Positions 34,205-42,927 are shown, counted from the first letter of the stretch. The stretch is 64,000 nt of DNA from Clostridiales bacterium (GCA_021199255.1 JAJQIK010000045.1:169572-233571), one strand, 5' to 3'. Notes: generated by a model not told the origin, from the sequence alone. Made by a program: numbers and translations.

Positions 34205-35179
34205 ATGGAAGATAAACTGGTTTTAACGTCAGAATGGGATAAGGTTTTTCCACAGAGTGACAAAGTAAATCACAGGAAGGTAACATTTCATAACCGTTAT
34301 GGAATCACGCTTGCGGCAGATTGGTATGAGCCAAAAGCGATATCCGGTAAGCTCCCTGCTATCGCTGTGTGTGGGCCATTCGGTGCGGTAAAGGAGCAGT
34401 CCTCTGGACTGTATGCCCAGACCATGGCGGAGCGGGGATTCCTGACCATTGCCTTTGATCCGTCCTACACTGGCGAGAGCGGTGGTCAGCCTCGCTACAT
34501 GGCTTCGCCGGATATCAATACTGAGGATTTTATGGCAGCGGTAGACTATCTTTCCGTTCAGCAGAATGTTGACCCGGAACGTATAGGAATCATCGGCATC
34601 TGTGGCTGGGGAGGTATGGCGCTTAACGCAGCGGCACTTGATACACGCATCAAAGCGACAGTTGCCTCTACCATGTATGATATGACCCGCGTAAACGCCA
34701 ACGGTTATTTTGACAGTGAGGACAGCGAAGAAGCAAGATACGAGAAACGCAAGGCGCTCTGTGCACAGCGTATTGTCGATTATAAGAACGACAGTTATGC
34801 ATTAGGCGGCGGTGTGGTAGACCCTTTGCCGGAGGATGCGCCGTTTTTTGTAAAGGACTATTACGACTACTATAAAACTGAGCGTGGATATCATCCGCGC
34901 AGCTTGAATTCCAACGGTGGCTGGAATGTAACGGGATGTCAATCCTTTATGAATATGCCAATCCTGCAGTACAGCAATGAGATTCGCAATGCAGTCCTTA
35001 TTATTCACGGGGAAAAGGCTCATTCCTGCTATTTCAGTAAGGATGCTTTTGCAAAGCTGACCGGTGATAATAAGGAATTGATGATTATTCCGGGAGCGGT
35101 TCACACGGATTTATATGACAGGATGGACATTATTCCATTCGATAAGATAACTGAATTTTTTGACAGGTATCTGGTATAA
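34205..35179 (+). CDS. Alpha/beta hydrolase
   Basis: A 324-residue soluble hydrolase. The nucleophile-elbow region is GIIGICGWGGMALNAAAL (about residues 137-154), where G-x-C-x-G replaces the usual G-x-S-x-G, so Cys may be the nucleophile as in dienelactone hydrolases. GPFGAVKEQSSGLYAQTMAE near residue 58 is typical of the related YcjY-like group. A late His lies in PGAVHTDLYD. It sits in the MerR-linked redox cluster between the cupin fusion and flavodoxin genes. The substrate is unknown. Confidence 0.82.
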   Translation: MEDKLVLTSEWDKVFPQSDKVNHRKVTFHNRYGITLAADWYEPKAISGKLPAIAVCGPFGAVKEQSSGLYAQTMAERGFLTIAFDPSYTGESGGQPRYMASPDINTEDFMAAVDYLSVQQNVDPERIGIIGICGWGGMALNAAALDTRIKATVASTMYDMTRVNANGYFDSEDSEEARYEKRKALCAQRIVDYKNDSYALGGGVVDPLPEDAPFFVKDYYDYYKTERGYHPRSLNSNGGWNVTGCQSFMNMPILQYSNEIRNAVLIIHGEKAHSCYFSKDAFAKLTGDNKELMIIPGAVHTDLYDRMDIIPFDKITEFFDRYLV

Positions 35180-35218
35180 AGAACATCGAGGAATATGGCC
35201 TGAAAGGAGAATTTTACG

Positions 35219-35695
35219 ATGGCAAAGAAAACATTAGTAGCATATTTTTCGGCAAGCGGAGTGACCGCTGCCCTGGCAAAACGACTGGCAGATGCAATCG
35301 GTGCAGACCTGCATGAAATCCAACCGGAGGTTCCGTATACGAAAGCAGATTTGGACTGGACAAATAAGAACAGCCGCAGCAGCGTGGAAATGAACGATAA
35401 GTCTTTCCGTCCGCCGATAGCAAACCGTGTGGAGAGTATGGAGGATTATGACAAGGTTTACATCGGCTTTCCGATATGGTGGTATGTGGCTCCAACCATC
35501 ATCAACACATTTTTGGAACAGTATGACCTGGCGGGAAAGAAAATCATTCCGTTTGCTACATCCGGCAGCAGCGGAATGGAAAGGACGAATGAGGAATTGA
35601 GGATATCCTGCAATGGTGCAGCTTTAAAGGAAGGAAGACGTTTCGCTGCCAATGCCAGTGCAGCAGAGCTTAAGGCTTGGGCAGAAAATTATTAA
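35219..35695 (+). CDS. Flavodoxin
   Basis: A 158-residue FMN-binding protein. The phosphate-binding loop is at the N-terminus (VAYFSASGVTAALAKRLADA), followed by YDKVYIGFPIWWYVAPTIIN, which supplies the aromatic residues that stack on the flavin, and PFATSGSSGM. It carries electrons, here probably within the MerR-regulated cluster. AAAGGAG precedes ATG 35219. Confidence 0.92.
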   Translation: MAKKTLVAYFSASGVTAALAKRLADAIGADLHEIQPEVPYTKADLDWTNKNSRSSVEMNDKSFRPPIANRVESMEDYDKVYIGFPIWWYVAPTIINTFLEQYDLAGKKIIPFATSGSSGMERTNEELRISCNGAALKEGRRFAANASAAELKAWAENY

Positions 35696-35718
35696 TTTTA
35701 AAGGGAAAACAAGATATT

Positions 35719-36099
<381 letters not shown>

Positions 36100-36130
36100 C
36101 AGCAAATCAGGCAGGAACATTAGACTGAGT

Positions 36131-36178
36131 ATAAAAAAGTTCGCCGGGAACTAATTATCAGGTTCTCGACGAGCTTTT
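36131..36178 (+). terminator. Terminator after the redox cluster
   Basis: AAAAAGTTCGCCGGGAAC pairs with GTTCTCGACGAGCTTTTT with two G-T pairs and one mismatch, ending in a T-run. Confidence 0.7.
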
Positions 36179-36341
36179 TGTTATATCAGGCTAAGAGAAA
36201 AAAGATTATGGTATAAGAAAATTTGTGATATTTTCAGAATACGTACTGACCCGTCTATGTTATAATGGCAGTGCAGACAGAAAAGGACAAGAAGTGCAGC
36301 ATTGGATTTGTCAGCAATCTTAGGAAAACAGAATTGCAGAG

Positions 36342-36480
36342 CAGAATCTGAGATTCTGTTCGCAGTCCTCAGCGTAGACGCTGTAGAATGGAGAAAAGAG
36401 TGAAAAATAAATTTTTCACTCGGCAAGTTTGTGACTGCGCGTTGCTTGCACAAACATTGCTTTATGCGCAAAACAGCGCA
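36342..36480. other. Intergenic hairpin chain C
   Basis: Five perfect dyads in 139 bases with no credible gene. 1: CAGAATC-TGA-GATTCTG (36342-36358). 2: CAGCGT-AG-ACGCTG (36370-36383). 3: GAGTGAAAAAT-AA-ATTTTTCACTC (36398-36421). 4: GTTTGTG/CACAAAC (36427-36433 with 36449-36455). 5: TGCGC-AAAACA-GCGCA (36465-36480). A good TATAAT lies upstream at about 36260. An open frame runs through part of it but only mirrors the hairpins. Confidence 0.55.
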
Positions 36481-36495
36481 GAGATGAAGGTAAGC

Positions 36496-36621
36496 ATGAA
36501 AACACAAGTCTATATAAGCGATCAACTTAAAAAAGCCAGAATGTATGAAGCGTCGGCACAGACACTGGATCAATTGTGTATTTATTTTGGAGATCGAATT
36601 ACCCCGGAAGATCTCTGGTGA
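36496..36621 (+). pseudogene. Possible gene remnant after hairpin chain C
   Basis: A 41-codon frame (MKTQVYISDQLKKARMYEAS, then TLDQLCIYFGDRITPEDLW). It looks like the end of a real protein but has no ribosome binding site and no match I recognise. Confidence 0.25.
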
Positions 36622-36689
36622 TTTTCAGAGACTGTTTCAAGTTTTGTGTAAACTCAAAAAACTGACATAAGAATTGTTAATGGTTACAA

Positions 36690-36722
36690 ATGGGCAGAGC
36701 CGAATCATACGGTTTCTGCCCA
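36690..36722 (-). terminator. Terminator of the ribbon-helix-helix operon
   Basis: TGGGCAGA and TCTGCCCA form an eight-base-pair stem. On the minus strand it is followed by TTTG. Confidence 0.5.
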
Positions 36723-36860
36723 TGCCTGTATTATACAGCCTAAGTGTTTGCTGCCTGCTTTATAACGAAAAATTGCTTCCAGACGTCTTGTTCCAACATC
36801 GTTGGGAATTGTCTGTTCTTTTAGAAAACGGATAAGCAGTTGGTATTCGCTCATTCCCAT
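36705..36860 (-). CDS. Small hypothetical protein (51 aa)
   Basis: A 51-residue ORF, MGMSEYQLLIRFLKEQTIPN at the start and ending IIQAWAETV, ten bases after the ribbon-helix-helix gene on the same strand. It could be the partner of that regulator, but it has no toxin motif that I recognise. Its last codons lie within a stem (TGGGCAGA/TCTGCCCA, 36690-36722) that probably also terminates the transcript. Confidence 0.4.
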   Translation of the reverse strand: MGMSEYQLLIRFLKEQTIPNDVGTRRLEAIFRYKAGSKHLGCIIQAWAETV

Positions 36861-36870
36861 AACTATGCTT

Positions 36871-37053
36871 TTAAGGTTCTTCCTTTGAGGAATCCATATT
36901 TTCTAAAGCATATTCACACGCTTGTATGACAAAGCTTGAAAAGGTCACGTTTTGGTTTTCAAGCGTTTTATCAATTCGTTCTATAAGATTGATTGGGAAA
37001 CGAATGGTCTTGTTTTCGGTTTCCTTGCGATTTTCTTTTAATTGAAAAGCCAT
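36871..37053 (-). CDS. Ribbon-helix-helix (CopG/Arc-type) regulator
   Basis: A 60-residue protein starting MAFQLKENRKETENKTIRF. NKTIRFPINLIERIDKTL followed by TFSSFVIQACEYALENM is the beta-strand plus two-helix ribbon-helix-helix DNA-binding fold. AGGAGGTG lies seven bases upstream of ATG 37053, which decides the start over the ATG nine bases earlier. Proteins of this size are often antitoxins or autorepressors. The three ATTGCA repeats upstream are its likely operators. Confidence 0.75.
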   Translation of the reverse strand: MAFQLKENRKETENKTIRFPINLIERIDKTLENQNVTFSSFVIQACEYALENMDSSKEEP

Positions 37054-37080
37054 ATGCAGCACCTCCTATAAGACAATGGT

Positions 37081-37135
37081 ATTGCAAAAATGACAATAAA
37101 TAAGCATTGCATAACGCAAGACAAAATGCATTGCA
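37081..37135. promoter_or_regulatory. Three evenly spaced ATTGCA repeats (candidate operators)
   Basis: ATTGCA occurs at 37081-37086, 37106-37111 and 37130-37135, 24-25 bases apart, in the divergent gap between the ribbon-helix-helix gene and the lipoprotein gene. The last copy overlaps the -35 of the lipoprotein promoter. Confidence 0.45.
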
Positions 37136-37159
37136 ATCAAAAGCGAGATATAGTATAAT
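37131..37159 (+). promoter_or_regulatory. Sigma-A promoter of the lipoprotein gene
   Basis: TTGCAA (37131-37136), a 17-base spacer and TATAAT (37154-37159), about 58 bases upstream of the start. Confidence 0.75.
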
Positions 37160-37216
37160 CAACTTGTTATGTTGGATTCAAAATGATTATTTAAAAAGAA
37201 ATGAGGAGGAAAAACT

Positions 37217-38239
37217 ATGAAGAGAAAATTAGCGGTTTTATTAACGCTTACCTTATCGGCTGCCTTGTTAGGCGGCTGTGGTGGTGGAAGCAGCACGGGC
37301 AGCAGTTCAGCATGGGGCAGCAGCAAGACAAAGACGTTGAGTGAATATCTGAGTAAGGAGGATACGATTTGCTATTGGGTATCTTCAGTGGACAAAGGCG
37401 TAACACCACATAACATTTATTTCTTTCAGGATGGGACTTTAACTGTCATTCCGGGTGATGAATTTGGGCTTACCATGGGCGATTTTGCGCAGATGACAGA
37501 CAAGGAAATCTGGGAAACCTACGAGACTGTCAGAGAAACTTATGCGGAAGAATATAAGGCGGAAAAATTAGAAAGTGTTGAAAAAGATTTAAAAAATAGT
37601 GTGCAGGATCTGGAATATTGGATAGAGGATGGGATATTCATGGCAGCTTCCTTAGGAGATAATGAAGATAATGCTATGTATGAAATCGAAATGTATGCAA
37701 GCCAGTTGTACGCCATATACGATCTTGATTCATCCGAACTTGATTTATCCAAACTTGAAGATGCAATTGCTTTCATGGAGCAGGAAGCGGAGCAGCTTAA
37801 GGCAGCAGGAGTTTATGATGAGGAACTGGATGGATACTTCGAAGATGTGAGAGAACTGATGGCAACAGTAGCAGCGGGGAATGTCTGTGTCGGACCTTTT
37901 TATGACCAGACCGTCTATTTTGCTATCACAACAGATTCCAGTGGTAATAATGTGCAGGACGAGCGGATAGTATGGACTACAGACGCGGATGCCTTTGATA
38001 CAATACCCACATCCTATTATACCAGCATAGAATTATCAAATGCGGAGAGTGTTGACAGAGAAATTTATGATAGTTCATATAATTGTTTTACGATAAAAGC
38101 AGGATCAAAGGATTCCATGTTTTGTACACGCGATTCCATGACACTTGACACAGTCGACAGCCAAAACGTATTGCTAGATCCGGACAGTGAAGAATTAAAT
38201 GCGCTTTTTGAGTCGGAAGTACTGGCAAGATACGAATAA
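37217..38239 (+). CDS. Hypothetical lipoprotein
   Basis: A 340-residue predicted lipoprotein. The signal peptide ends in a lipobox, LLGGC, with Cys at residue 21, followed by a Gly/Ser-rich linker. The mature part is acidic, with helical DLKNSVQDLEYWIEDGIF and LSKLEDAIAFMEQEAEQLKA. I recognise no domain. GAGGAGG precedes ATG 37217. It is flanked by its own promoter and a strong terminator, so it is a single-gene unit, possibly controlled by the divergent ribbon-helix-helix protein. Confidence 0.8.
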   Translation: MKRKLAVLLTLTLSAALLGGCGGGSSTGSSSAWGSSKTKTLSEYLSKEDTICYWVSSVDKGVTPHNIYFFQDGTLTVIPGDEFGLTMGDFAQMTDKEIWETYETVRETYAEEYKAEKLESVEKDLKNSVQDLEYWIEDGIFMAASLGDNEDNAMYEIEMYASQLYAIYDLDSSELDLSKLEDAIAFMEQEAEQLKAAGVYDEELDGYFEDVRELMATVAAGNVCVGPFYDQTVYFAITTDSSGNNVQDERIVWTTDADAFDTIPTSYYTSIELSNAESVDREIYDSSYNCFTIKAGSKDSMFCTRDSMTLDTVDSQNVLLDPDSEELNALFESEVLARYE

Positions 38240-38286
38240 TTACCAATGGAAGAATCAATTAATAGTTACCTGAATATGTGAGCATA

Positions 38287-38329
38287 CCCCTGCGTAAACT
38301 GTACAGACAGATTATGCAGGGGTTTTTTT
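38287..38329 (+). terminator. Intrinsic terminator of the lipoprotein gene
   Basis: CCCCTGC (38287-38293) pairs with GCAGGGG (38316-38322), followed by seven Ts. Confidence 0.88.
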
Positions 38330-38339
38330 AAAGTTATAT

Positions 38340-38662
38340 TGAAGAGAAAGCCGTTGAAATTATCAATTATATGATTGAAAATAATATGAAATTGAACTCT
38401 GGCATTGAACTTTGATAAGTAAATATGATCCGAAGTGATAAAAATAAGCGTGACAATAAAGCATAGCTTTTACTATGCTGAAAAATGAGGTATGATATCT
38501 AATAGGATTATGCCGTTTGCAGAATCAACTTTTTCAAGGTTGATTCCAGGCATTGACCTCCGTTATCCGCACGCCTGATGATGCTGATGGCGTTTTGTTT
38601 AAGGCAGACGGAGAGGTTTTGGCAGACGTCGTAAAGCATGAGATTAACGTAAGGTAAGAGGA
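38340..38662. other. Gene remnants upstream of the sugar kinase
   Basis: No intact gene. A frame around 38340-38415 ends as EEKAVEIINYMIENNMKL and looks like the tail of a lost protein. A second frame (about 38546-38660) reads VIRTPDDADGVLFKADGEV and then VKHEINVR before a stop. It is also tail-like, and I cannot name its family. A perfect dyad AGCATAG-N6-CTATGCT lies near 38462-38481 and could be an operator. Confidence 0.35.
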
Positions 38663-38668
38663 AGGAAG

Positions 38669-39634
38669 ATGGAAAAGAAGAAAGCGGTTGCATTAGGCGA
38701 ATTATTAATTGATTTTACGGAAAACGGGATTTCTGAACAGGGGAATATGCTGCTTGAAGCAAATCCGGGAGGCGCCCCCTGCAATGTCCTTGCGATGCTG
38801 ACAAAGCTGGGGGTGGACACTGCATTTATCGGTAAAGTGGGAAAAGATGCTTTGGGAAAAATGTTAAAAGAAAGGGTATCGGGGCTGGGAATAGACGTAT
38901 CGGCTCTTTATGAGGACGAAGAGGTGCATACTACGCTGGCATTTGTACATAATTACCCGGATGGAGACCGGGAATTTTCCTTTTATCGGAATCCGGGCGC
39001 GGATATGATGCTGCGGGAGAATGAAATACCTGAAGAAATGATTGAAAGCGCAGATTTGTTTCATTTTGGCACTTTGTCGCTGACCCATGAAGGAGTGAGA
39101 AACGCTACCCGGAAGGCTGTTCGCATAGCCCAGAAGGCTGGCTGCCTGATTTCCTTTGATCCGAATCTGCGGCCTCCGCTATGGGAAAGCCTAGAGCTGG
39201 CCAGAGAACAGGTGAAATATGGTCTCGGAGTATGCGATATACTCAAAATAGCGGATAATGAAATCCAATGGTTCAGCGGCAGGGAGGACTTAGAAGAAGG
39301 AATTGCATGGCTGAGAGATCGATATCCGGTTCCCCTGATTGTCTTATCCATGGGAAAAGACGGCAGCAGGGCATATTACGGCGACCTGCGTATGGAGGCA
39401 GATGCGTTTATTCAACAGAATACGATAGAAACTACAGGCGCGGGGGATACCTTTGGAGCGTGCATTATCCAATATGTTTTGGAGCATGGAATCAACAACC
39501 TGAACACAGCAGACTTAAGGGAAATGCTGACATTTGCAAATGCGGCGGCGTCTATCGTTACCACAAAAAGGGGAGCGCTGTGCGTGATGCCGGAGAAAGA
39601 AGAAGTACAAAAATTAATGGAGGGGCGGATGTAA
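38669..39634 (+). CDS. PfkB-family fructokinase-like sugar kinase
   Basis: A 321-residue cytoplasmic kinase of the ribokinase/PfkB family. The N-terminal signature GELLIDFTENG and the two-glycine substrate loop NPGGAPCNVLAML are present. The catalytic ATTGAGD-type motif is seen as TTGAGDTFGACIIQY near residues 253-267, with Asp as base. GTLSLTHEGVRNA and SFDPNLRPPLWES are typical of fructokinases, which phosphorylate fructose from sucrose or fructans. GAGGAAGG precedes ATG 38669. Fructose specificity is inferred from resemblance. Confidence 0.88.
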   Translation: MEKKKAVALGELLIDFTENGISEQGNMLLEANPGGAPCNVLAMLTKLGVDTAFIGKVGKDALGKMLKERVSGLGIDVSALYEDEEVHTTLAFVHNYPDGDREFSFYRNPGADMMLRENEIPEEMIESADLFHFGTLSLTHEGVRNATRKAVRIAQKAGCLISFDPNLRPPLWESLELAREQVKYGLGVCDILKIADNEIQWFSGREDLEEGIAWLRDRYPVPLIVLSMGKDGSRAYYGDLRMEADAFIQQNTIETTGAGDTFGACIIQYVLEHGINNLNTADLREMLTFANAAASIVTTKRGALCVMPEKEEVQKLMEGRM

Positions 39635-39849
39635 AAAAGTATGACTCTTAGAAATTACTGCTGTAAAGATGGGTATCATATGGGACTTGCAGAGAAGCAG
39701 GACATAAAGTTTGGCAATATGAAAGACCGGGAGCTGTAGCTGACAGTTGACGCAAGCTTTTGAAAACAACGTTATCCGTTGTACGTGTTGTTCTATTTTG
39801 ATGTGGAGCCGCCTATAATGAGCTTAACAAATGAAGGAGGTTTATCAGA
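39635..39849. other. Intergenic region
   Basis: A 29-codon frame at about 39641 (MTLRNYCCKDGYHMGLAE) is probably a remnant. Near the 3 prime end TTCTAT and TATAAT with a 17-base spacer (about 39791-39819) may promote the next gene. Confidence 0.35.
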
Positions 39850-40203
39850 ATGAACACAGATAAGATTTTTGCAGAAGCCCTTGCTAACGAATATGCGCCC
39901 AAAGATACGTCCAAGGTTGTCGCCCTGAAAAAGCTGGACAGGAAGGCAAAGCTGCCGGCGAATATTTTCGCGTATAGCTTTGGTATTATCGCAGCCTTGG
40001 CGGCAGGTTTCGGGATGTGCCTGTCTATGCAGGTAATCGGTTCGGCGACAACAGCCAACATGGTGGCCGGAATTATTTTCGGTATCATCGGATTTATTGG
40101 AATGAGCATCAATTATTCCGTTTATAAAAGAATCCGGGAGAACGGCAAAAAGAAGTACGCTTTTGAAATCATGGAGCTTGCGAGAGAAATCAGTGATAAC
40201 TGA
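39850..40203 (+). CDS. Small two-helix membrane protein
   Basis: A 117-residue protein with two transmembrane helices (IFAYSFGIIAALAAGFGMCL and MVAGIIFGIIGFIGMSINYSVY) between charged ends. Close relatives in clostridia are sometimes labelled dihydropteridine reductase without evidence. I can only call it a conserved small membrane protein. AAGGAGG precedes ATG 39850. A TetR gene follows 37 bases later and may regulate it. Confidence 0.7.
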   Translation: MNTDKIFAEALANEYAPKDTSKVVALKKLDRKAKLPANIFAYSFGIIAALAAGFGMCLSMQVIGSATTANMVAGIIFGIIGFIGMSINYSVYKRIRENGKKKYAFEIMELAREISDN

Positions 40204-40240
40204 AATCAGCAAATATCTGTGAGAATGGGAGAGAAAGCGG

Positions 40241-40819
40241 ATGACTAAGTCTGAAAGCAAATATTTTAATACTGCCCGCAAAATGGACGATGCTTTTCTG
40301 GAACTTATGGAAAAGAAAGAATTTGAATATATTACGGTTACGGAAATTTGTAAGAAAGCCGGTGTCAACCGCTCTACCTTCTATCTTCACTATGAAACGG
40401 TCGGAGATTTACTGGCTGAGTGCGTGGAGGATATGAATTATCGCTTTAGCCTATATTTTAAAGACAGCTTATCTGAGTTTGGGCAGAAGATAGGAACGGC
40501 ATCTCTGGAAGAATTGTTTCTGGTTACGCCGAATTATCTGATTCCGTATTTGACTTATATATCGGAACACAAGACAGTATTCAAGGTGGTACTCGTCAAG
40601 CCGGAAATTATGCAGGCTGACAGAACATATGCTTCCTTATTCTGCGAAATATTTGATCCGATCCTGGAGCGTTATGGAATTCCTGAAAAGAATCGTGATT
40701 ATGTTCTTTCCTTTTATATGGAAGGTATGATGGGTATCATTAAGCGTTGGCTGTTGCTGGACTGCCAAACTCCCATTGACGATGTGGCCGGAATTATGAT
40801 GGATGTTGTCAGGCGGTGA
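40241..40819 (+). CDS. TetR/AcrR family regulator
   Basis: A 192-residue regulator. The N-terminal helix-turn-helix is FEYITVTEICKKAGVNRSTF followed by YLHYETVGDLLAEC (about residues 28-62), typical of the TetR family. The C-terminal ligand domain is typical of the clostridial group with FYMEGMMGIIKRWL. It lies between two small membrane protein genes, with the next start three bases after its stop, so it probably belongs to the same unit and controls it. Confidence 0.88.
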   Translation: MTKSESKYFNTARKMDDAFLELMEKKEFEYITVTEICKKAGVNRSTFYLHYETVGDLLAECVEDMNYRFSLYFKDSLSEFGQKIGTASLEELFLVTPNYLIPYLTYISEHKTVFKVVLVKPEIMQADRTYASLFCEIFDPILERYGIPEKNRDYVLSFYMEGMMGIIKRWLLLDCQTPIDDVAGIMMDVVRR

Positions 40820-40822
40820 CAT

Positions 40823-41455
40823 ATGAAACGATTGTTCCCCCGATTGTATGGTAATCCTGTGATTCACAGATATTTAACGGATAATTGGTTTAAAATTTCC
40901 ACTTCCTTGTTTAGCTCGTTTGCATTTAATTTGTTGTATGCGGTTTGGGAAATAATCTGCGGTATTTATTACCAGTCTTACTGGTTTATTACGCTGGGCT
41001 GTTATTATATGCTGCTGATGCTGACTCGCTTAATCTTACTGCGGGAAACCCATGGAACAAAGAGAACAGGCTGGAAAAGATACCGCGTCTGCGGCGTTTT
41101 GCTGTTAGGCATGAATTTTGTTTTGTCCGGTATCGTTGTGCTGGCAGTCACGGATGGCCAAGGCGCCCATTATGCAGGATATTTAATCTACGCTATGGCA
41201 GCATATACTTTTTACAGAACAGGAATGGCAATAAGGAATCTTGTCAAATATCGCAGTTTGCATAACCCTGTTTTAACTGCTTCCAAGGTGATTAGTTTTA
41301 TTGCGGCAATGGTTTCCATGCTGTCGCTGGAGATTGCCATGATCCTGCAATTTACGGATGACCAGAGCTTTTTGCAAATCATGACTGCGTTGACCGGAGC
41401 CGGTGTCTGCCTGATTATCTCCGGGACGGCAGTTTATCTGATACGAATCAAGTAA
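40823..41455 (+). CDS. Hypothetical multi-helix membrane protein
   Basis: A 210-residue protein with about six hydrophobic segments (FSSFAFNLLYAVWEIICGIY, FITLGCYYMLLMLTRLILL, LLLGMNFVLSGIVVLAV, VISFIAAMVSMLSLEIAMI and others). No family is recognised. It directly follows the TetR gene. Confidence 0.75.
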   Translation: MKRLFPRLYGNPVIHRYLTDNWFKISTSLFSSFAFNLLYAVWEIICGIYYQSYWFITLGCYYMLLMLTRLILLRETHGTKRTGWKRYRVCGVLLLGMNFVLSGIVVLAVTDGQGAHYAGYLIYAMAAYTFYRTGMAIRNLVKYRSLHNPVLTASKVISFIAAMVSMLSLEIAMILQFTDDQSFLQIMTALTGAGVCLIISGTAVYLIRIK

Positions 41456-41484
41456 AAAAACAATTAGAACGGGAGGAAAGCATC

Positions 41485-41817
41485 ATGGCTATAGCGGTTA
41501 ATCTTTATTACACAGGAATTAACGGGAATGCCCGGAAATTTGCGCAGGAAATGGTATCCAGCGGTACAGTCGAACAGATACGGGCGGAGCAGGGAAATCT
41601 CCGCTACGAGTATTTCTTTCCAATGGACGACCCGGAGACCGTGCTGCTGGTCGATGAATGGGAAGATCAGGCGGCGATTGACAGGCATCATGCGTCCCCC
41701 TTGATGGAGAAAATCTCTGCGCTGCGGGAGAAATGTGATCTTCATATGAGGGTGGAGCGTTATATCTCTGAGACAGAAGGGCTCCATCGCCAAGATGAAC
41801 AATTTATCAGGAAATAG
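41485..41817 (+). CDS. Antibiotic biosynthesis monooxygenase-like (quinol monooxygenase) protein
   Basis: A 110-residue dimeric ferredoxin-like fold protein of the ABM family: AVNLYYTGINGNARKFAQEM, then IRAEQGNLRYEYFFP and VLLVDEWEDQAAIDRHHASP, with HASP the usual family position. These small enzymes oxidise quinols or polyketides without cofactors, or bind heme. GGGAGG precedes ATG 41485. Confidence 0.82.
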   Translation: MAIAVNLYYTGINGNARKFAQEMVSSGTVEQIRAEQGNLRYEYFFPMDDPETVLLVDEWEDQAAIDRHHASPLMEKISALREKCDLHMRVERYISETEGLHRQDEQFIRK

Positions 41818-41940
41818 CCGTATGATATTCATCTCTCAAGTATTGCGACATAACGTTAATGCATTTTACAGAACAGGCATTATGCTTACAGGAGCAGAGC
41901 CAAAGATAGGAAATGAAAAAGATGTGGGAGGTTTCATCTT

Positions 41941-42153
41941 ATGGGCGATAATCACAAAATTCAACTATATGAAAATCAGCCGATTCGTACTGCTTGGGAC
42001 GAGGAACGGGAAGAATGGTTTTTCTCTATTGTAGATGTTGTTGGCGTATTGACAGAACAGCCGAATCAGAGAGGTGCCAGCAACTATTGGGCAAAACTGA
42101 AACAACGGCTTAAAGAGGAAGGAGCAGATCAGTTGCTGACAAATTGTCAGTAA
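41941..42153 (+). pseudogene. Truncated BRO-N/DinD-like phage-type protein
   Basis: Seventy residues (KIQLYENQPIRTAWDEEREE, then VVDVVGVLTEQPNQRGASNY) match the start of the BRO-N/DinD-like proteins common in Firmicute mobile elements. The frame stops at TNCQ, and the following codons read LKMKS, which continues the family sequence after the stop. The rest of the gene, normally over 200 residues, is gone, and mntP begins just beyond on the other strand. Confidence 0.75.
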
Positions 42154-42173
42154 CTGAAAATGAAAAGTATTAT

Positions 42174-42731
42174 TTATAATACGCCTAAATCCTGTAACAA
42201 AGTCAAAGTACCCATTGTAATCAGAATAATACCGCCAAGAATTTCAGCCTTAGATTTGTATTTCTCTCCAAATTTGCTGCCGAGTTTGACGCCAAGGGCG
42301 GATAGGACGCAGGTAATGGTTCCGATAAGTAATACGGCAGGAATAATATTGACATCCATAAAAGCAAAGGTTACCCCGGCGGCAAGCGCATCTATGCTAT
42401 CGGCGATAGCTAAAGGGAACATAACCTTGGCAGAAAAGGACGCATTCAGCTTTTTAGCTTCTTCCCGTGACTCTCTAATCATATTAAGGCCGATCATGCC
42501 AAGCAGAATAAAGGTGATCCAGTGGTCGATACTCTCTACGAACGATTGAAAGTTAATCCCTAATAAATATCCGATAAGAGGCATAATCGCCTGTGAACCG
42601 CCAAACCATAATCCGGTAATAATCATGTGTTTCTTCTGTACTTTTCCCACAGAAAGTCCTTTACATAGGGAAATTGCCAGCGCGTCCATTGATAATCCTA
42701 CTGCGACAAAAAATAATTCCTGTAAATTCAT
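42174..42731 (-). CDS. mntP: Manganese efflux pump MntP
   Basis: A 185-residue membrane protein with six helices, the DUF204/MntP family that exports Mn2+. Family signatures are [20 protein letters not shown] at the N-terminus and the matching second half [17 protein letters not shown] with its acidic residues. ATG at 42731 has GGAGGAATT directly upstream, which decides the start. A yybP-ykoY-type riboswitch precedes it, so expression should rise with manganese. Confidence 0.95.
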   Translation of the reverse strand: MNLQELFFVAVGLSMDALAISLCKGLSVGKVQKKHMIITGLWFGGSQAIMPLIGYLLGINFQSFVESIDHWITFILLGMIGLNMIRESREEAKKLNASFSAKVMFPLAIADSIDALAAGVTFAFMDVNIIPAVLLIGTITCVLSALGVKLGSKFGEKYKSKAEILGGIILITMGTLTLLQDLGVL

Positions 42732-42775
42732 GATAATTCCTCCAATTGATATGTGGTCAAGCTGCGTATGGGGAT

Positions 42776-42815
42776 AAAAAAAGACAAAACTCATCCCGCT
42801 ACTGTAGATAAGTCT
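42776..42815 (-). terminator. Expression-platform terminator of the manganese riboswitch
   Basis: On the minus strand AGACTTATC pairs with GATGAGTTTTGTCT around a loop and leads into seven Ts, 45 bases before the mntP start. Its 5 prime arm overlaps the 3 prime strand of the aptamer P1 helix, as expected for a switch. Confidence 0.6.
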
Positions 42816-42893
42816 CGTCATTTCAGGTTACTCCAGGAATAAATCCATTATGTTGAAGGCAACCACACATTGTGCTGACTACTCCCTTATTCG
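42807..42893 (-). promoter_or_regulatory. yybP-ykoY manganese riboswitch
   Basis: The minus-strand leader of mntP has ATAAGGGAGTAG near its 5 prime end and GACGAGACTTAT at its 3 prime end. ATAAG and CTTAT close the P1 helix. GGGAGTAG and the AC-GAGAC segment correspond to the two conserved Mn2+-binding loops. The second conserved element appears as GGAGTAACCTGAAATGACGAG. The gene context (mntP) is one of the best known for this riboswitch. Confidence 0.72.
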
Positions 42894-42898
42894 TGGTA

Positions 42899-42927
42899 AG
42901 TATATCAGAAACACACATTTTTCTCAA
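42899..42927 (-). promoter_or_regulatory. Promoter of the mntP leader
   Basis: Minus-strand TTGAGA (42922-42927), 17-base spacer, TATACT (42899-42904), just upstream of the riboswitch. Confidence 0.7.
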
